A DNA stretch of 64,000 nucleotides from Frateuria terrea (GTDB lineage Bacteria > Pseudomonadota > Gammaproteobacteria > Xanthomonadales > Rhodanobacteraceae), in contig NZ_FOXL01000007.1 in NCBI RefSeq assembly GCF_900115705.1, positions 62,001 through 126,000 of the forward strand. The letters are read 5' to 3'. This document shows, in pieces, positions 14,999 to 23,689 of the stretch. Numbering within the stretch: the stretch's first letter is position 1; the number at the start of each line of letters is the position of its first letter. Position numbers and translations under genes: made by a program. A model generated the notes under the pieces. That model was not told the DNA's origin, did not search any database, and worked only from the letters and a program-made list of their open reading frames with translations.

Positions 14999-16378
14999 CT
15001 AGCTTGCCGGCAGGTTGACGCTGAAGCGCGCACCGCCCAGCTCCGCCGATCGATCGACCACCAGCTCCCCGCGGTACGCCTTGACGATGTCCTGCACGAT
15101 CGACAGGCCGATGCCGTGTCCCTGCACGCGCTCGTCGCCGCGCACGCCGCGCTGGAGCACCTTCTCGATCTTGTCCTCGGCGATGCCGGGACCATCGTCC
15201 TCCACGCTCAGCCACAGGCCGGGGCGCTGGCGACCAGCCTGCGGCTGCGCCTTGACCACCAGCAGTACGCGGTGGCCGGCCCACTTGAAGCCGTTCTCCA
15301 GCAGGTTGCCCATCAGCTCCAGCAGATCGCCCTGCTCGCCGTAGAACGCGGCGCCCTCGTCCATCTCGAACTCGCACAAGACGTTCTTGGCGGCGTAGAC
15401 CTTCTCCAGGCTGCGCACCAGGTCCTCGGCGTGGCCGGCGACCGGCACGGCGCTGGCGAAGGTCTGGCGCCCGGAGGTGGCCGCGCGGGCAAGCTGGTAG
15501 GCGACCAGTTCGTCCATGCGGCGCACCTGGTCGAGCACGTCGCCGCGCAGCCCCGGTTCGTTGTCTGCCGATTCCAGCCTCGAGCGGATCACCGCCAGCG
15601 GCGTCTTCAGGCTGTGCGCGAGATCGGCCAGGGTGTTGCGGGTGCGCGTGCGCTGCTCGCGCTCCGAATCGATGAAGGCATTGATGCGGTCGGTCAGCGC
15701 GGTCAGCTCCAGCGGGTACTGGCTGTCGAGGTGGTCGCTCTTGCCGCGCTCGACCCGCGCCATGTCGGTGGCCACCTTGCGCAACGGCGTCAGGCTCCAG
15801 CGCAGCAGCAACAGCTGCAGCACGATCAGCATCACGCCCAGGATCGACAGCATGCCGATGAGGGTACGTTGGTAGACGGCGTTCTCGCCTTCGAACTGGC
15901 CCTCGGTCTGCGCCACCATGAAGGTCAGCCGCAGCGGCTTCCTGTCGGGCACGTCCCAGGCCACGCCGAAGGCGTAGTAGTAGAGCCGGCCCATGCGCGT
16001 CTCGACCGGACCGGCGAAGCGGTTCTCGCCCGGCTGCAGCGTCTTGAGAAAGTTGAAGTCGCGACCGATCGCCGAGGACGACTCCCAGCGGAAGCCCTGG
16101 TCACCCAGCACCACCGCGTACAACCCGGAGCCGGGCTGCGAAAAACTCGGATCCGGCGGCGCGTCGGGCGGCAGCACCTTGCCGTAGCGGGACACCTCGG
16201 TGCCGGCGAGGTAGGCGATCACGTAGTTCTGCAGACGGTCGTGCAGGTTGTTCAGCGCGGTCTCGTGGTTGGCGCGCGACAGCGTGAGGCCGACCAGCCC
16301 GAGGAAGCCGGCCAGCACCAGGCCGGTGGCGATCGCCGCGCGCGCAGCCAGCGAGAACGGGCGCGGCGCGTTCACCAT
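14999..16378 (-). CDS. phoQ: PhoQ-like sensor histidine kinase
   Basis: 459 residues. TM1 is at residues ~14-34 and TM2 at ~172-194, enclosing a periplasmic sensor of about 135 residues. A HAMP-like region follows, then the dimerisation domain with LADLAHSLKTPLAV (phospho-acceptor His near residue 255) and an ATPase domain with NLLENGFKWA (N box), VEDDGPGIA (G1) and GHGIGLSI (G2). The Ser-Leu-Lys-Thr-Pro H-box is typical of PhoQ. It lies 75 bases downstream of the response regulator in one operon PepSY-PhoP-PhoQ. In relatives the system senses low Mg2+ or cationic peptides and controls envelope and virulence genes. Confidence 0.88.
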   Translation of the reverse strand: MVNAPRPFSLAARAAIATGLVLAGFLGLVGLTLSRANHETALNNLHDRLQNYVIAYLAGTEVSRYGKVLPPDAPPDPSFSQPGSGLYAVVLGDQGFRWESSSAIGRDFNFLKTLQPGENRFAGPVETRMGRLYYYAFGVAWDVPDRKPLRLTFMVAQTEGQFEGENAVYQRTLIGMLSILGVMLIVLQLLLLRWSLTPLRKVATDMARVERGKSDHLDSQYPLELTALTDRINAFIDSEREQRTRTRNTLADLAHSLKTPLAVIRSRLESADNEPGLRGDVLDQVRRMDELVAYQLARAATSGRQTFASAVPVAGHAEDLVRSLEKVYAAKNVLCEFEMDEGAAFYGEQGDLLELMGNLLENGFKWAGHRVLLVVKAQPQAGRQRPGLWLSVEDDGPGIAEDKIEKVLQRGVRGDERVQGHGIGLSIVQDIVKAYRGELVVDRSAELGGARFSVNLPAS

Positions 16379-16453
16379 CCGGCGCCCGCCCGTGGCCTGC
16401 GGCCGCGCAAATCATGCGTGTTCAATGGCCGCCGCATGACCATGGGCCGGTAC

Positions 16454-17146
16454 TCAGTCGTCGTCGCCGTCGCTGCGGGGAATGGCGAAGCGGTAGCCGC
16501 GGCCGCGCACGGTTTCGATCGGCTTGAGCGTGCTGTCCGGATCGAGCTTGCGGCGCAGGCGGCCGATGAAGACCTCCAGCACGTTCGAGTCGCGGTCGAA
16601 ATCCTGCTGGTAGATGTGCTCGGTGAGGTCGGCCTTGGAGACCAGCTCGCCGGCGTGCAGCATCAGGTACTCGAGCACCTTGTATTCGTAGCTGGTGAGG
16701 TCGACCGGCTTGCCCTCGACCATCACCGTCTGCGCCGTGGTATCGAGCTTGATCGGCCCGCACGCCAGCACCGGCTTGGACCAGCCGCTGGCGCGGCGCA
16801 CCAGCGCGTTGATACGCGCCAGCAGTTCCTCGACGTGGAACGGCTTGACCAGGTAGTCGTCGGCGCCGTGCTTGAGGCCCTCGACCTTGTCCTGCCAGGA
16901 GCCGCGGGCAGTGAGGATCAGGATCGGGTAGCGCTGGCCCGCTTCGCGCAGGGCCTTGACCAGGTCCATGCCGGACATCTTGGGTAATCCGAGGTCGATG
17001 ATCGCCAGGTCGAACGGAACCTCGCGGCCCAGATAGATGCCTTCCTCGCCGTCCTGCGCGGCATCGACCGCGAAGCCATCGCGCTTCAGGCGCGCGGCCA
17101 GGGTTTCACGCAAGGGCGCCTCGTCCTCCACCAAAAGGATGCGCAT
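16454..17146 (-). CDS. phoP: PhoP-like OmpR-family response regulator
   Basis: 230 residues. The receiver domain (1-~120) has the acidic pair in LVEDEAPL, the phospho-acceptor Asp51 in AIIDLGLPKMSG and the conserved Lys in LVKPFHVEEL. The C-terminal winged-helix (~130-225) has LTSYEYKVLEYLMLHAG and VFIGRLRRKLD, the OmpR/PhoB DNA-binding fold. Its start overlaps the stop of the PepSY gene by one base, showing translational coupling. Downstream lies the cognate kinase. Confidence 0.92.
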   Translation of the reverse strand: MRILLVEDEAPLRETLAARLKRDGFAVDAAQDGEEGIYLGREVPFDLAIIDLGLPKMSGMDLVKALREAGQRYPILILTARGSWQDKVEGLKHGADDYLVKPFHVEELLARINALVRRASGWSKPVLACGPIKLDTTAQTVMVEGKPVDLTSYEYKVLEYLMLHAGELVSKADLTEHIYQQDFDRDSNVLEVFIGRLRRKLDPDSTLKPIETVRGRGYRFAIPRSDGDDD

Positions 17147-17448
17147 CAGTGTTTCTCCTTCTTGCCTGCGCCGTTGCCGGCCGGGTGTTTGCCTGCGCCC
17201 GTGCGCGGGGCATCGGACGAAATCGAAACGGTCCGCACGTGTCCTTCCGGGGTGAGCACCTTGATGCGGTACTCCGTTCGCCGGCCGAACTTGCGCGGGT
17301 CAGCGGACAATATCTTACCGCCGGTGTCCTGCTGCACCTTGGCCACCGCCTCTTCCAGCGTCATCGGCGCCTTGTCCTGCGGCGCGGCATGCGCGAAGGC
17401 GGGCAGCAACATGGCCGGCAGGCAGGCAAGGAACAGTCGTCGGAACAT
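17146..17448 (-). CDS. Periplasmic PepSY-domain protein
   Basis: 100 residues if started at MFRRLFLACLPAMLLPAFAHA, which forms a signal peptide ending A-H-A; the frame is open further upstream to 17526 but that extension would hide the signal peptide. The mature protein has one PepSY unit: MTLEEAVAKVQQDTGGKILSAD followed by YRIKVLTPEGHVRTVSI. A Lys/Gly-rich tail ends the protein. PepSY proteins inhibit peptidases or modulate sensors in the periplasm. Being first in the operon with PhoP and PhoQ, it probably modulates the sensor or is itself a regulated output. Confidence 0.8.
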   Translation of the reverse strand: MFRRLFLACLPAMLLPAFAHAAPQDKAPMTLEEAVAKVQQDTGGKILSADPRKFGRRTEYRIKVLTPEGHVRTVSISSDAPRTGAGKHPAGNGAGKKEKH

Positions 17449-17522
17449 GGTCGGCAAGGCGGCAGCTGGAAGCCAAATACGTGCCAGCCTAGGCAAGCGG
17501 GCCTGAACGATGGCCGGCCGGA

Positions 17523-18506
17523 TCATGCCGCATCCCGACGGCCGCTGGCGGCCCGTTCGAGCAGGCTCCAGCCCGCACCGGCCAGGTGCGCGCCTTCGCT
17601 CAGCACGCGCCGGAACGCTCGCGCGCCGGGCTCGCCCTGGTACAGGCCCAGCAGGTGCCGGCTGATGTGCTTGAGCGCGGTGCCGCGCTTGAGTTCGGCC
17701 TCGACATAGGGGCGCAAGTGGGCCAGCACGCCCTCGCGCGAAGGCATCGGCGTGCCGTACAGCGCCGCTTCCAGCTGCGCCAGCAGATAGGGATCGTGGT
17801 AGGCCGCGCGCCCAAGCATCACGCCGTCGACCTGCGCCAGGTGCGCCTGCACGGCATCCACCGAGGTGATGCCGCCATTGATCACGACGACAAGCTGCGG
17901 GAACTCGCGCTTGAGCCGATACACGCGCTGGTAGTCCAGCGGTGGGATCTCGCGGTTCTCCTTAGGACTCAGGCCCTGCAGCCAGGCCTTGCGGGCGTGC
18001 ACCACCAGCACCTCGACGCCGGCGGCGACCATCATGCCGGTGAAACGCTGCAAGTCGGCGTACTCGTCCTGGTCGTCCACGCCGATACGGCACTTGACCG
18101 TCACCGGCAGGTCCACCGCCGCGCGCATCGCCTGCACGCACTCGCCGACCAATGCCGGCTCGCGCATCAGGCAGGCGCCGAAACGCCCGGACTGCACGCG
18201 GTCGGAGGGGCATCCCACGTTGAGATTGATCTCGTCGTAACCGGCCTGGGCGCCCAGCCGCGCGGCCTGTGCGAGCTCTGCCGGTTCGCTGCCACCCAGC
18301 TGCAGGGCCACCGGATGCTCCTGCTGGCTATGCTCGAGCAGACGCAGCTGGCCGCCGCGCACCAGCGCGGCGCTGGTCACCATCTCGGTGTACAGCCGCG
18401 CATGGGGTGACAGCAGGCGGTGGAAATAACGGCAATGCCGGTCCGTCCAGTCCATCATCGGGGCGATGGTCAGGCGGAAATCGGCAGGGTCGACGGTCGC
18501 ACTCAT
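17523..18506 (-). CDS. dusA: tRNA-dihydrouridine(20/20a) synthase
   Basis: 327 residues, normal for DusA. It reduces U20/U20a in the D-loop of tRNA using FMN and NADPH. The N-terminal FMN barrel has LTIAPMMDWTDRHCRYFHR, the catalytic Cys in NLNVGCPSDRVQSG, the phosphate loop VTVKCRIGVDD and VVINGGI, and GVMLGRAAYHDPYLL. The C-terminal helical tRNA-binding domain (~255-320) has LKHISRHLLGLYQG, typical of DusA rather than DusB or DusC. It stands alone: 74 bases separate it from the PepSY gene downstream. Confidence 0.93.
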   Translation of the reverse strand: MSATVDPADFRLTIAPMMDWTDRHCRYFHRLLSPHARLYTEMVTSAALVRGGQLRLLEHSQQEHPVALQLGGSEPAELAQAARLGAQAGYDEINLNVGCPSDRVQSGRFGACLMREPALVGECVQAMRAAVDLPVTVKCRIGVDDQDEYADLQRFTGMMVAAGVEVLVVHARKAWLQGLSPKENREIPPLDYQRVYRLKREFPQLVVVINGGITSVDAVQAHLAQVDGVMLGRAAYHDPYLLAQLEAALYGTPMPSREGVLAHLRPYVEAELKRGTALKHISRHLLGLYQGEPGARAFRRVLSEGAHLAGAGWSLLERAASGRRDAA

Positions 18507-18605
18507 GGTGCCATTGTACGGGGCAGGCGCGGCCTGGTCGCCGCAGACGCATCGAGCCAGCCGAACCCCTGCGGTAACCGCACCTGTGCCTCGCCGGGCA
18601 GCCTT

Positions 18606-20282
18606 TCAGATGCTCAGGGCCGCCGTGATCGCGGGCCCCGCACAAAGGGTTTGCAGGCGGTCGGCCAGCCGCAGGCTCAGCGCCACGATGGTGAAGGTGG
18701 GAAACGCCCAGCCGCCGGTGGGGAACACCGAGCTGCCGGCAATGTGCAGGTTGTCCATGCCATGCACGCGGCAGTGCCGGTCGACCACGCCCTGGCGCGG
18801 ATCATCAGCCATCCGCGTGGTCCCCAGGTGGTGCGCGGTGCCCTGCACGCGGGGCGGCGCGCTGTCGTCGGCGTCGACCCACGGTTCGGGCTGGAACCGT
18901 CCGCCGCAGGCGCGCGCCAGTTCGTCGCCGAACAGGTGGGCTGCGATGCGATAGGTGTGGCGATCCAGCTCGGTGAGTCGCCAGTCGACGCACACCTTGC
19001 GCTGGCCGAGCGCATCGCGGTCATGACCGAGCGTGACACGGCTGTCCGGGTTGGGGGCCTGTTCGAAATAGCCGACCAGGTCCACGTGACTACTGCGCAC
19101 CGCCGGCTTGTCGGCCCATTTGCGCGCCAGCGCGCGAGCCAGGTCGCCCACGCCCATGCCCAACTGCAGGAAGAGCCGGGCCCTCGAACCGGTGGCTGCC
19201 CCTGCCTCGGGCAGTGCCTCGTTGCGGGTGGCCGCGAGCAGGTCGGCCTCCAGCTGGCTTCCTTCGTCGCCGGCCGCCGGGCGCATCACCTTGCGTAGCC
19301 CCCGCATGGCGCCCAGGCCTCTTGGCACGGGGCCCTCCACCGCAAACGGATGGACCCGTCCATTGAGCAGCCGATACGCTCTCTGCGACTGCTCCGACAA
19401 GCAGATTTCCGGCAACGGCACGGTTCCCCGGACACGCTCCCGATCGTAGGGACGCACCAACCGATCGGGTGCGCCGGCCATGATCGCACCCAGCTTGCCG
19501 CTGGGATGGTCCATGAAGTAGCGCCCGACCAGGCCGCAGGCGTTTCCCGGCCCGCCGGGCACCACCGCGTCGGAAAGCAGCAGCAGCCGGGCATTTTCGA
19601 TCCCGCCGCAGGCGAGCACGTAATGGCGCGCGCACACCACTCCACGGTGTCCGCCGAGCGAGCCGATGCGGGCGCATTGCACGGTCTCGCCGTCGGGCGC
19701 GATGTCCAACTCCAGCAGGTTGGCGTGCAGGAGCATGATGATATTGGGCGCACGCTCCAGCTCGCCAAGATAATCGCGGCCGAACAGCACCGGCGCACGT
19801 ATGAAAATCTGGTTGGTGATCTTGTCGGCGTCGAAACGTATCGGCGCAGTTGCGGGCGATGAATTGAAGCCATTGCCATCGAGCGCATGCGCATCGATGC
19901 CGCAAATCGCGCGGGCGCGCTGGTAATAAGGCTCCAGTTCGGCTGCCGCGATGGGCCATCCGCTGTACATCACCCAGTCGCGGGGACACAGGTCCAGCGC
20001 ACTGAGGGGTATGCAGCCGCCACCCCACAGGTTGCAACTGCCCCCGAACGCCCGCATTCGCGACGTACCCGGATCGATGGGCAAGCCGCCTATCGAATGC
20101 CCCTCGTAGAGCGCCTGGCTGCGGCGCTCACCCGCCAACCCGCCGCTTTCGAGCAGGCATACCCGCAATGGCGTGCCGATGAATGAGCGGGCGATCGCGA
20201 TGCCTGCGGCGCCGGCGCCCACGATGCAGATATCGGCATCGAGCCTGGCCGCCGCCGAACCCTCAAGGTAATCGACGATCAT
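18606..20282 (-). CDS. GMC-family FAD-dependent oxidoreductase
   Basis: 558 residues. The FAD Rossmann motif DICIVGAGAAGIAIA is at residues ~17-31. FGGSCNLWGGGCIPL and RHYVLACGGIENARLLLLS are further FAD-binding motifs of the GMC superfamily, and the C-terminal HHLGTTRMADDP with a following GSSVFPTGGWAFPTFTIVAL closes the active site; His in the HHLGTTRM motif is a likely catalytic residue. It oxidises an alcohol or sugar. It is divergent from the wza-type gene with 314 bases between, so it borders the polysaccharide locus and may modify its sugar or lipid precursor. The exact substrate cannot be read from the sequence. Confidence 0.85.
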   Translation of the reverse strand: MIVDYLEGSAAARLDADICIVGAGAAGIAIARSFIGTPLRVCLLESGGLAGERRSQALYEGHSIGGLPIDPGTSRMRAFGGSCNLWGGGCIPLSALDLCPRDWVMYSGWPIAAAELEPYYQRARAICGIDAHALDGNGFNSSPATAPIRFDADKITNQIFIRAPVLFGRDYLGELERAPNIIMLLHANLLELDIAPDGETVQCARIGSLGGHRGVVCARHYVLACGGIENARLLLLSDAVVPGGPGNACGLVGRYFMDHPSGKLGAIMAGAPDRLVRPYDRERVRGTVPLPEICLSEQSQRAYRLLNGRVHPFAVEGPVPRGLGAMRGLRKVMRPAAGDEGSQLEADLLAATRNEALPEAGAATGSRARLFLQLGMGVGDLARALARKWADKPAVRSSHVDLVGYFEQAPNPDSRVTLGHDRDALGQRKVCVDWRLTELDRHTYRIAAHLFGDELARACGGRFQPEPWVDADDSAPPRVQGTAHHLGTTRMADDPRQGVVDRHCRVHGMDNLHIAGSSVFPTGGWAFPTFTIVALSLRLADRLQTLCAGPAITAALSI

Positions 20283-20596
20283 TCCATTACCCCGATTTAC
20301 CGAAAGGTTGCCCCCAGCAGGCTGGAGTATAGGCGCACGATCGCCGCCGCGCTCGTGCCCGACCGGAAAGAAAAGAACGACCGGCTTTACCCGGACGCTT
20401 GAGCCCGAATGCCGCCGTCCGGCGTTCTCGAAAGCGGCCCGCCATTATCGGATCACCGGACGGGACTTTCGATGCTCCACTACCGTGAAAAAAGACGCTT
20501 AAAACCCGTGACGGCGTTTTCACGAACTGGTTGCAGCGCCTGTCTTTACCCTATGCTAACGTCAAAGTCTCAAAAACAATCGCCCAGGCCGCTGCC
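20283..20596. promoter_or_regulatory. Divergent promoter region at the head of the exopolysaccharide operon
   Basis: 314 bases with no gene. For the rightward operon a sigma-70-like pair TGGTTG (20528-20533) and TATGCT (20552-20557), 18 bases apart, can be proposed about 40 bases before the export gene start; TTGCAG at 20531 gives a poorer 15-base spacing. For the leftward oxidoreductase a -10-like TATACT lies at the complement of 20326-20331 without a good -35. The segment 20480-20590 is visibly richer in A+T than its flanks. No clear operator dyad. Confidence 0.4.
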
Positions 20597-21220
20597 ATGA
20601 ATGCTTGCTGCCGACTAGTCGCGTTGTTGTTTGTCTCTGTGCTGGCCGGCTGCGCCTCTTCGGGCGGCACACACGCGGCGCCGATGTTGAACCCCGACCT
20701 CATGGCCGTGGACGCCTACCACATCGGCGTGGACGACCAATTGCAGATCTCGGTCTGGCAAAACCCCGATCTCAGCGTCACCGTGCCGGTCCGCCCGGAT
20801 GGGAAGATCACGGTGCCGCTGATCGGTGACGTCCAGGCCGGCGGCCAGACGCCCGAAGCGGTGGCCGCGACCATCCAGGGGAAGCTCAAATCGTACGTGC
20901 GTGACCCGCAGGTGGCGGTGATCCTCACCGAGCTGCGCAGCCATGAATACCTTTCCCGCGTGCGGGTCACCGGTGCGGTACGCACCCCCGTATCGCTGCC
21001 CTACCGGCAGGGCATGACCATCCTCGATGCGGTCCTGGCTGCCGGGGGCACCACGGAATTCGCCGCACCGGACAAGACCGAGCTGTACCGCCACAGCGGC
21101 AACGGCACTACCCAGTCGTATGCCGTGCAGCTTGGCAAGATCCTGCAAAAGGGCGAGCTGGCGACAAACTATCCGGTCCAGCCAGGCGACGTGGTCACCG
21201 TGCCGCAGCGAGCCTTCTGA
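20597..21220 (+). CDS. Wza-type polysaccharide export lipoprotein
   Basis: 207 residues. The signal peptide ends with a lipobox LAGC (residues ~16-19), so it is a lipoprotein. YHIGVDDQLQISVWQNPDLS and VPVRPDGKITVPLIGDV are the Poly_export domain. YLSRVRVTGAVRTPVSLPYRQGMTILDAVLAAGG is the SLBB domain. Length is shorter than E. coli Wza (379) because it has only one SLBB, as in proteins of exosortase-associated loci. It would form the outer-membrane exit channel. It is the first gene of a tightly spaced operon with the chain-length regulator and ATPase. Confidence 0.88.
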   Translation: MNACCRLVALLFVSVLAGCASSGGTHAAPMLNPDLMAVDAYHIGVDDQLQISVWQNPDLSVTVPVRPDGKITVPLIGDVQAGGQTPEAVAATIQGKLKSYVRDPQVAVILTELRSHEYLSRVRVTGAVRTPVSLPYRQGMTILDAVLAAGGTTEFAAPDKTELYRHSGNGTTQSYAVQLGKILQKGELATNYPVQPGDVVTVPQRAF

Positions 21221-21260
21221 CAGGCGGCATACACCCGGGTTCATCACGACAGGGACTGCC

Positions 21261-22811
21261 ATGAACGAGCAACCCACCTCCCTGCAGGTCCTGGTCCCCA
21301 TACTGGTCCGCGAGGCTGGGCGGCATCGCCTGGCACTGGGCGGGATATTCGCGGCCATTGCGCTGGCTGCCCTGGTGGCGGGATTGCTCTGGCCGAAGAA
21401 GTACGTTGCCTCCACCACCATCCTGGTGCAGGAAAAAAGCATCATCACGCCGTTGATGGAGGGCGCCGCCACGCCCACCGGCAACGCCGATCGTGCCGGC
21501 ATCGCCCGCGCGGTGATCCTCGGCAACAAGGTCATCGAGCAGGTACTGGAGGTCGGCGGATGGGCCGCCACGCATCCGACGCCGGTGCAGAAGGAACGCA
21601 TCATCGAGGACATCAAGGCGCGGACGAGCGTGCAGTTCTCGCGCGACAACCTGCTGACCATCAGCTATTTCGACTCCGATCCGCGGCGTGCCTATCTGGT
21701 GACCCGCAAGTTCGGCCAGATGTTCATCAGCGAAAGCCTCGCCTCCAAGCAGCGCGAGAGCCGCGAAGCATTCGAATTCATCGACAGCCAGGTCGAGGCC
21801 TACCGGCGCAAGCTCACCGGCGCCGAAAACAAACTGAAGGCCTACCGCGAGGCCAACGCCGACGCCCGCCCCGGCAGCGACCAGGCCACGCTCTCGCGCA
21901 TCAACGACCTGCGCGCGCAGGTCGAGAACACCCGCATGGACCTGATGGAAAAACGCTCGCAGGAGGCCTCGCTGGTGGCGCAGCTGTCAGGCGAATCCGA
22001 AGTTACCGCCGTGCAGACCACCGAGGGCGTATACCGCGCCCAGCTGGCCGAACTGCAGGCGCAGCTGGACAAACTGCTGCTTAGCTATACCGCCGAATAC
22101 CCCGATGTGGTGCGCGTCCGCCACCAGATGGAAGACGTGCAGCAGCAACTCGCGCAGGCCGAGCAGCGCAAGCAGGCCGGGCAGGCGGCGGGCACGCCCA
22201 CCGCCCTGGAAAGCCATGCCCAGTTCAACCCCCTGTATCAGCAACTGAAGAGCCGCCTGTCGGCACTGCGCGGAGACCTGGCGGCGACCTCTGCGCGCCT
22301 GGGCGCGACCGAAGCGATGCTCCGTGCCGAACTGGAGCGCAGCAAGCACATCGCCGAATCGGCCAACGTCACCTCCGAGCTAACCCGCGATTACGACGTC
22401 AACCGCGACGTCTACCAGGACCTGCTCAAGCGACGGGAAAACGCGCGCGTCTCGATGAACCTCGAAGCGCGCCAGCGTGGCCTGACGTTCGTCGTGCAGA
22501 ATCCGGCAGCCATGCCACTGGTGCCTTCCGGATTGCGCTTCATGCACTTCGGCCTGGCGGGCATGATCCTCGCCCTGGCGGTGCCTTTCGGCCTTCTGTT
22601 CGGCATTGCCCGCTACGACCCCAGGATCCGCTCGGCCGAACAACTGGAGCACCTGACCGGGGTGACCACGCTGGCGACGGTGCCCTATTACTCCACCTTC
22701 CAGGACCGGCGCCGCCAGGTCATGCAGAACGGGCTGCTGGCGTTGATCGTGCTTGCGGTCTTCACCGCCTACCTGGTGGTCTTCTGGCTCAAGCTGCGGG
22801 GGCACGCATGA
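21261..22811 (+). CDS. Polysaccharide chain-length regulator (Wzz/GumC-like, no kinase domain)
   Basis: 516 residues. TM1 is at residues ~25-45 followed by PKKYVASTTILVQ, the Wzz signature. A long periplasmic coiled-coil region (~150-400) includes YRRKLTGAENKLKAYREAN. TM2 is near residues 425-450, with a Pro/Gly-rich segment (RGLTFVVQNPAAMPLVPSGL) before it. A short cytoplasmic part (~451-485) is followed by another hydrophobic helix at the C-terminus, so there is no Wzc kinase domain. The start has AGGGA upstream. It controls chain length and links the cytoplasmic membrane to the export channel. Its stop overlaps the next gene's start (ATGA). Confidence 0.87.
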   Translation: MNEQPTSLQVLVPILVREAGRHRLALGGIFAAIALAALVAGLLWPKKYVASTTILVQEKSIITPLMEGAATPTGNADRAGIARAVILGNKVIEQVLEVGGWAATHPTPVQKERIIEDIKARTSVQFSRDNLLTISYFDSDPRRAYLVTRKFGQMFISESLASKQRESREAFEFIDSQVEAYRRKLTGAENKLKAYREANADARPGSDQATLSRINDLRAQVENTRMDLMEKRSQEASLVAQLSGESEVTAVQTTEGVYRAQLAELQAQLDKLLLSYTAEYPDVVRVRHQMEDVQQQLAQAEQRKQAGQAAGTPTALESHAQFNPLYQQLKSRLSALRGDLAATSARLGATEAMLRAELERSKHIAESANVTSELTRDYDVNRDVYQDLLKRRENARVSMNLEARQRGLTFVVQNPAAMPLVPSGLRFMHFGLAGMILALAVPFGLLFGIARYDPRIRSAEQLEHLTGVTTLATVPYYSTFQDRRRQVMQNGLLALIVLAVFTAYLVVFWLKLRGHA

Positions 22812-23581
22812 ACACCATGGATTCGGCGACCGGCCTGGACGAGCGCGCGGCGACGACGGCGCACACCACCGGCCTGGCCCATCGGAACTCATCCAGCCAC
22901 GCGATCGCCGGCATGGCCGAGGCCAACGTGCTGGCGCCGGCGCAACTGGAGCGTCGGCGCCTGATCCACCGGGACGAATCGGTGCGTCGGCAATCGGATG
23001 CCTTCCGCGAGGTCAGGACCCGCCTGCTGGGCCTGGCCGACGGCCAGAACTTTGTTGCCCTGATGGTGGCGGTGAGCCCGGGTTCGGGCAGCAGTTTCGT
23101 GGCGCGCAACCTCGCGGCCGCGTTTGCCTTCGACGAGACCAAGACCAGCCTGCTGATCGACTGCAACCTGCGCTACCCCGGACAGCACAAGGCGCTTGGC
23201 GTGGATCCGGCATCCGGCGGCCTGATCGACTTCCTCGATGCCCCGGACCGCGGCATCGAGCCGATGATCTACCAGACCGGCGTCCCCCGCATGCGGCTGA
23301 TCCCGACCGGCAAGGCCCGCGAGAACGGCGCCGAATATTTCTCCTCGGCGCCGATGCGGACGGCGCTTGACGAGCTGCGCAACCGCTATCCGGATCGCTA
23401 CATCTTCCTTGATGGGCCGGCGGTCGAAGGATCGCCCGACGCGCGAATCCTGTCCGACCTCGCCGACTTCGTGGTGGTCGTCGCCGGCTACGGCCGCGAC
23501 ACGCCCAAGGCGATCAGCCAGGCCACGGCGGGCTTCGACCCCGGCAAGCTCGCGGGGGTGGTGTTCAACCACGCGCCCTGA
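22808..23581 (+). CDS. CpsD/Wzc-like P-loop protein with degenerate Walker A
   Basis: 257 residues. It is the MinD/ParA-like cytoplasmic partner of the chain-length regulator. LLIDCNLRYPG matches the Walker A' of BY-kinases, and FLDGPAVEGSPDARILSDLADFVVVV the Walker B region. The P-loop reads VSPGSGSSFVARNLAAAF: the essential Lys of G-K-(S/T) is replaced by Ser. There is no C-terminal Tyr cluster either. Nucleotide hydrolysis and tyrosine kinase activity are therefore doubtful; a structural or regulatory role is more likely. The first ~55 residues are poorly conserved. It overlaps the upstream gene by 4 bases. Confidence 0.75.
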   Translation: MNTMDSATGLDERAATTAHTTGLAHRNSSSHAIAGMAEANVLAPAQLERRRLIHRDESVRRQSDAFREVRTRLLGLADGQNFVALMVAVSPGSGSSFVARNLAAAFAFDETKTSLLIDCNLRYPGQHKALGVDPASGGLIDFLDAPDRGIEPMIYQTGVPRMRLIPTGKARENGAEYFSSAPMRTALDELRNRYPDRYIFLDGPAVEGSPDARILSDLADFVVVVAGYGRDTPKAISQATAGFDPGKLAGVVFNHAP

Positions 23582-23689
23582 CTTGCCGGCGCCGGCATGC
23601 GCCATCGCAGCCGGGTAGCCAGCAAAGCTCCCAAGCACCAACGTTCCTGCAGCAGACGGTTTGCGACGCTCCACCTCCAGGAAGAGCCC

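Noticed and set aside
22808-23581. Active bacterial tyrosine kinase
   Set aside because: The Walker A Lys is absent and there is no C-terminal Tyr cluster.
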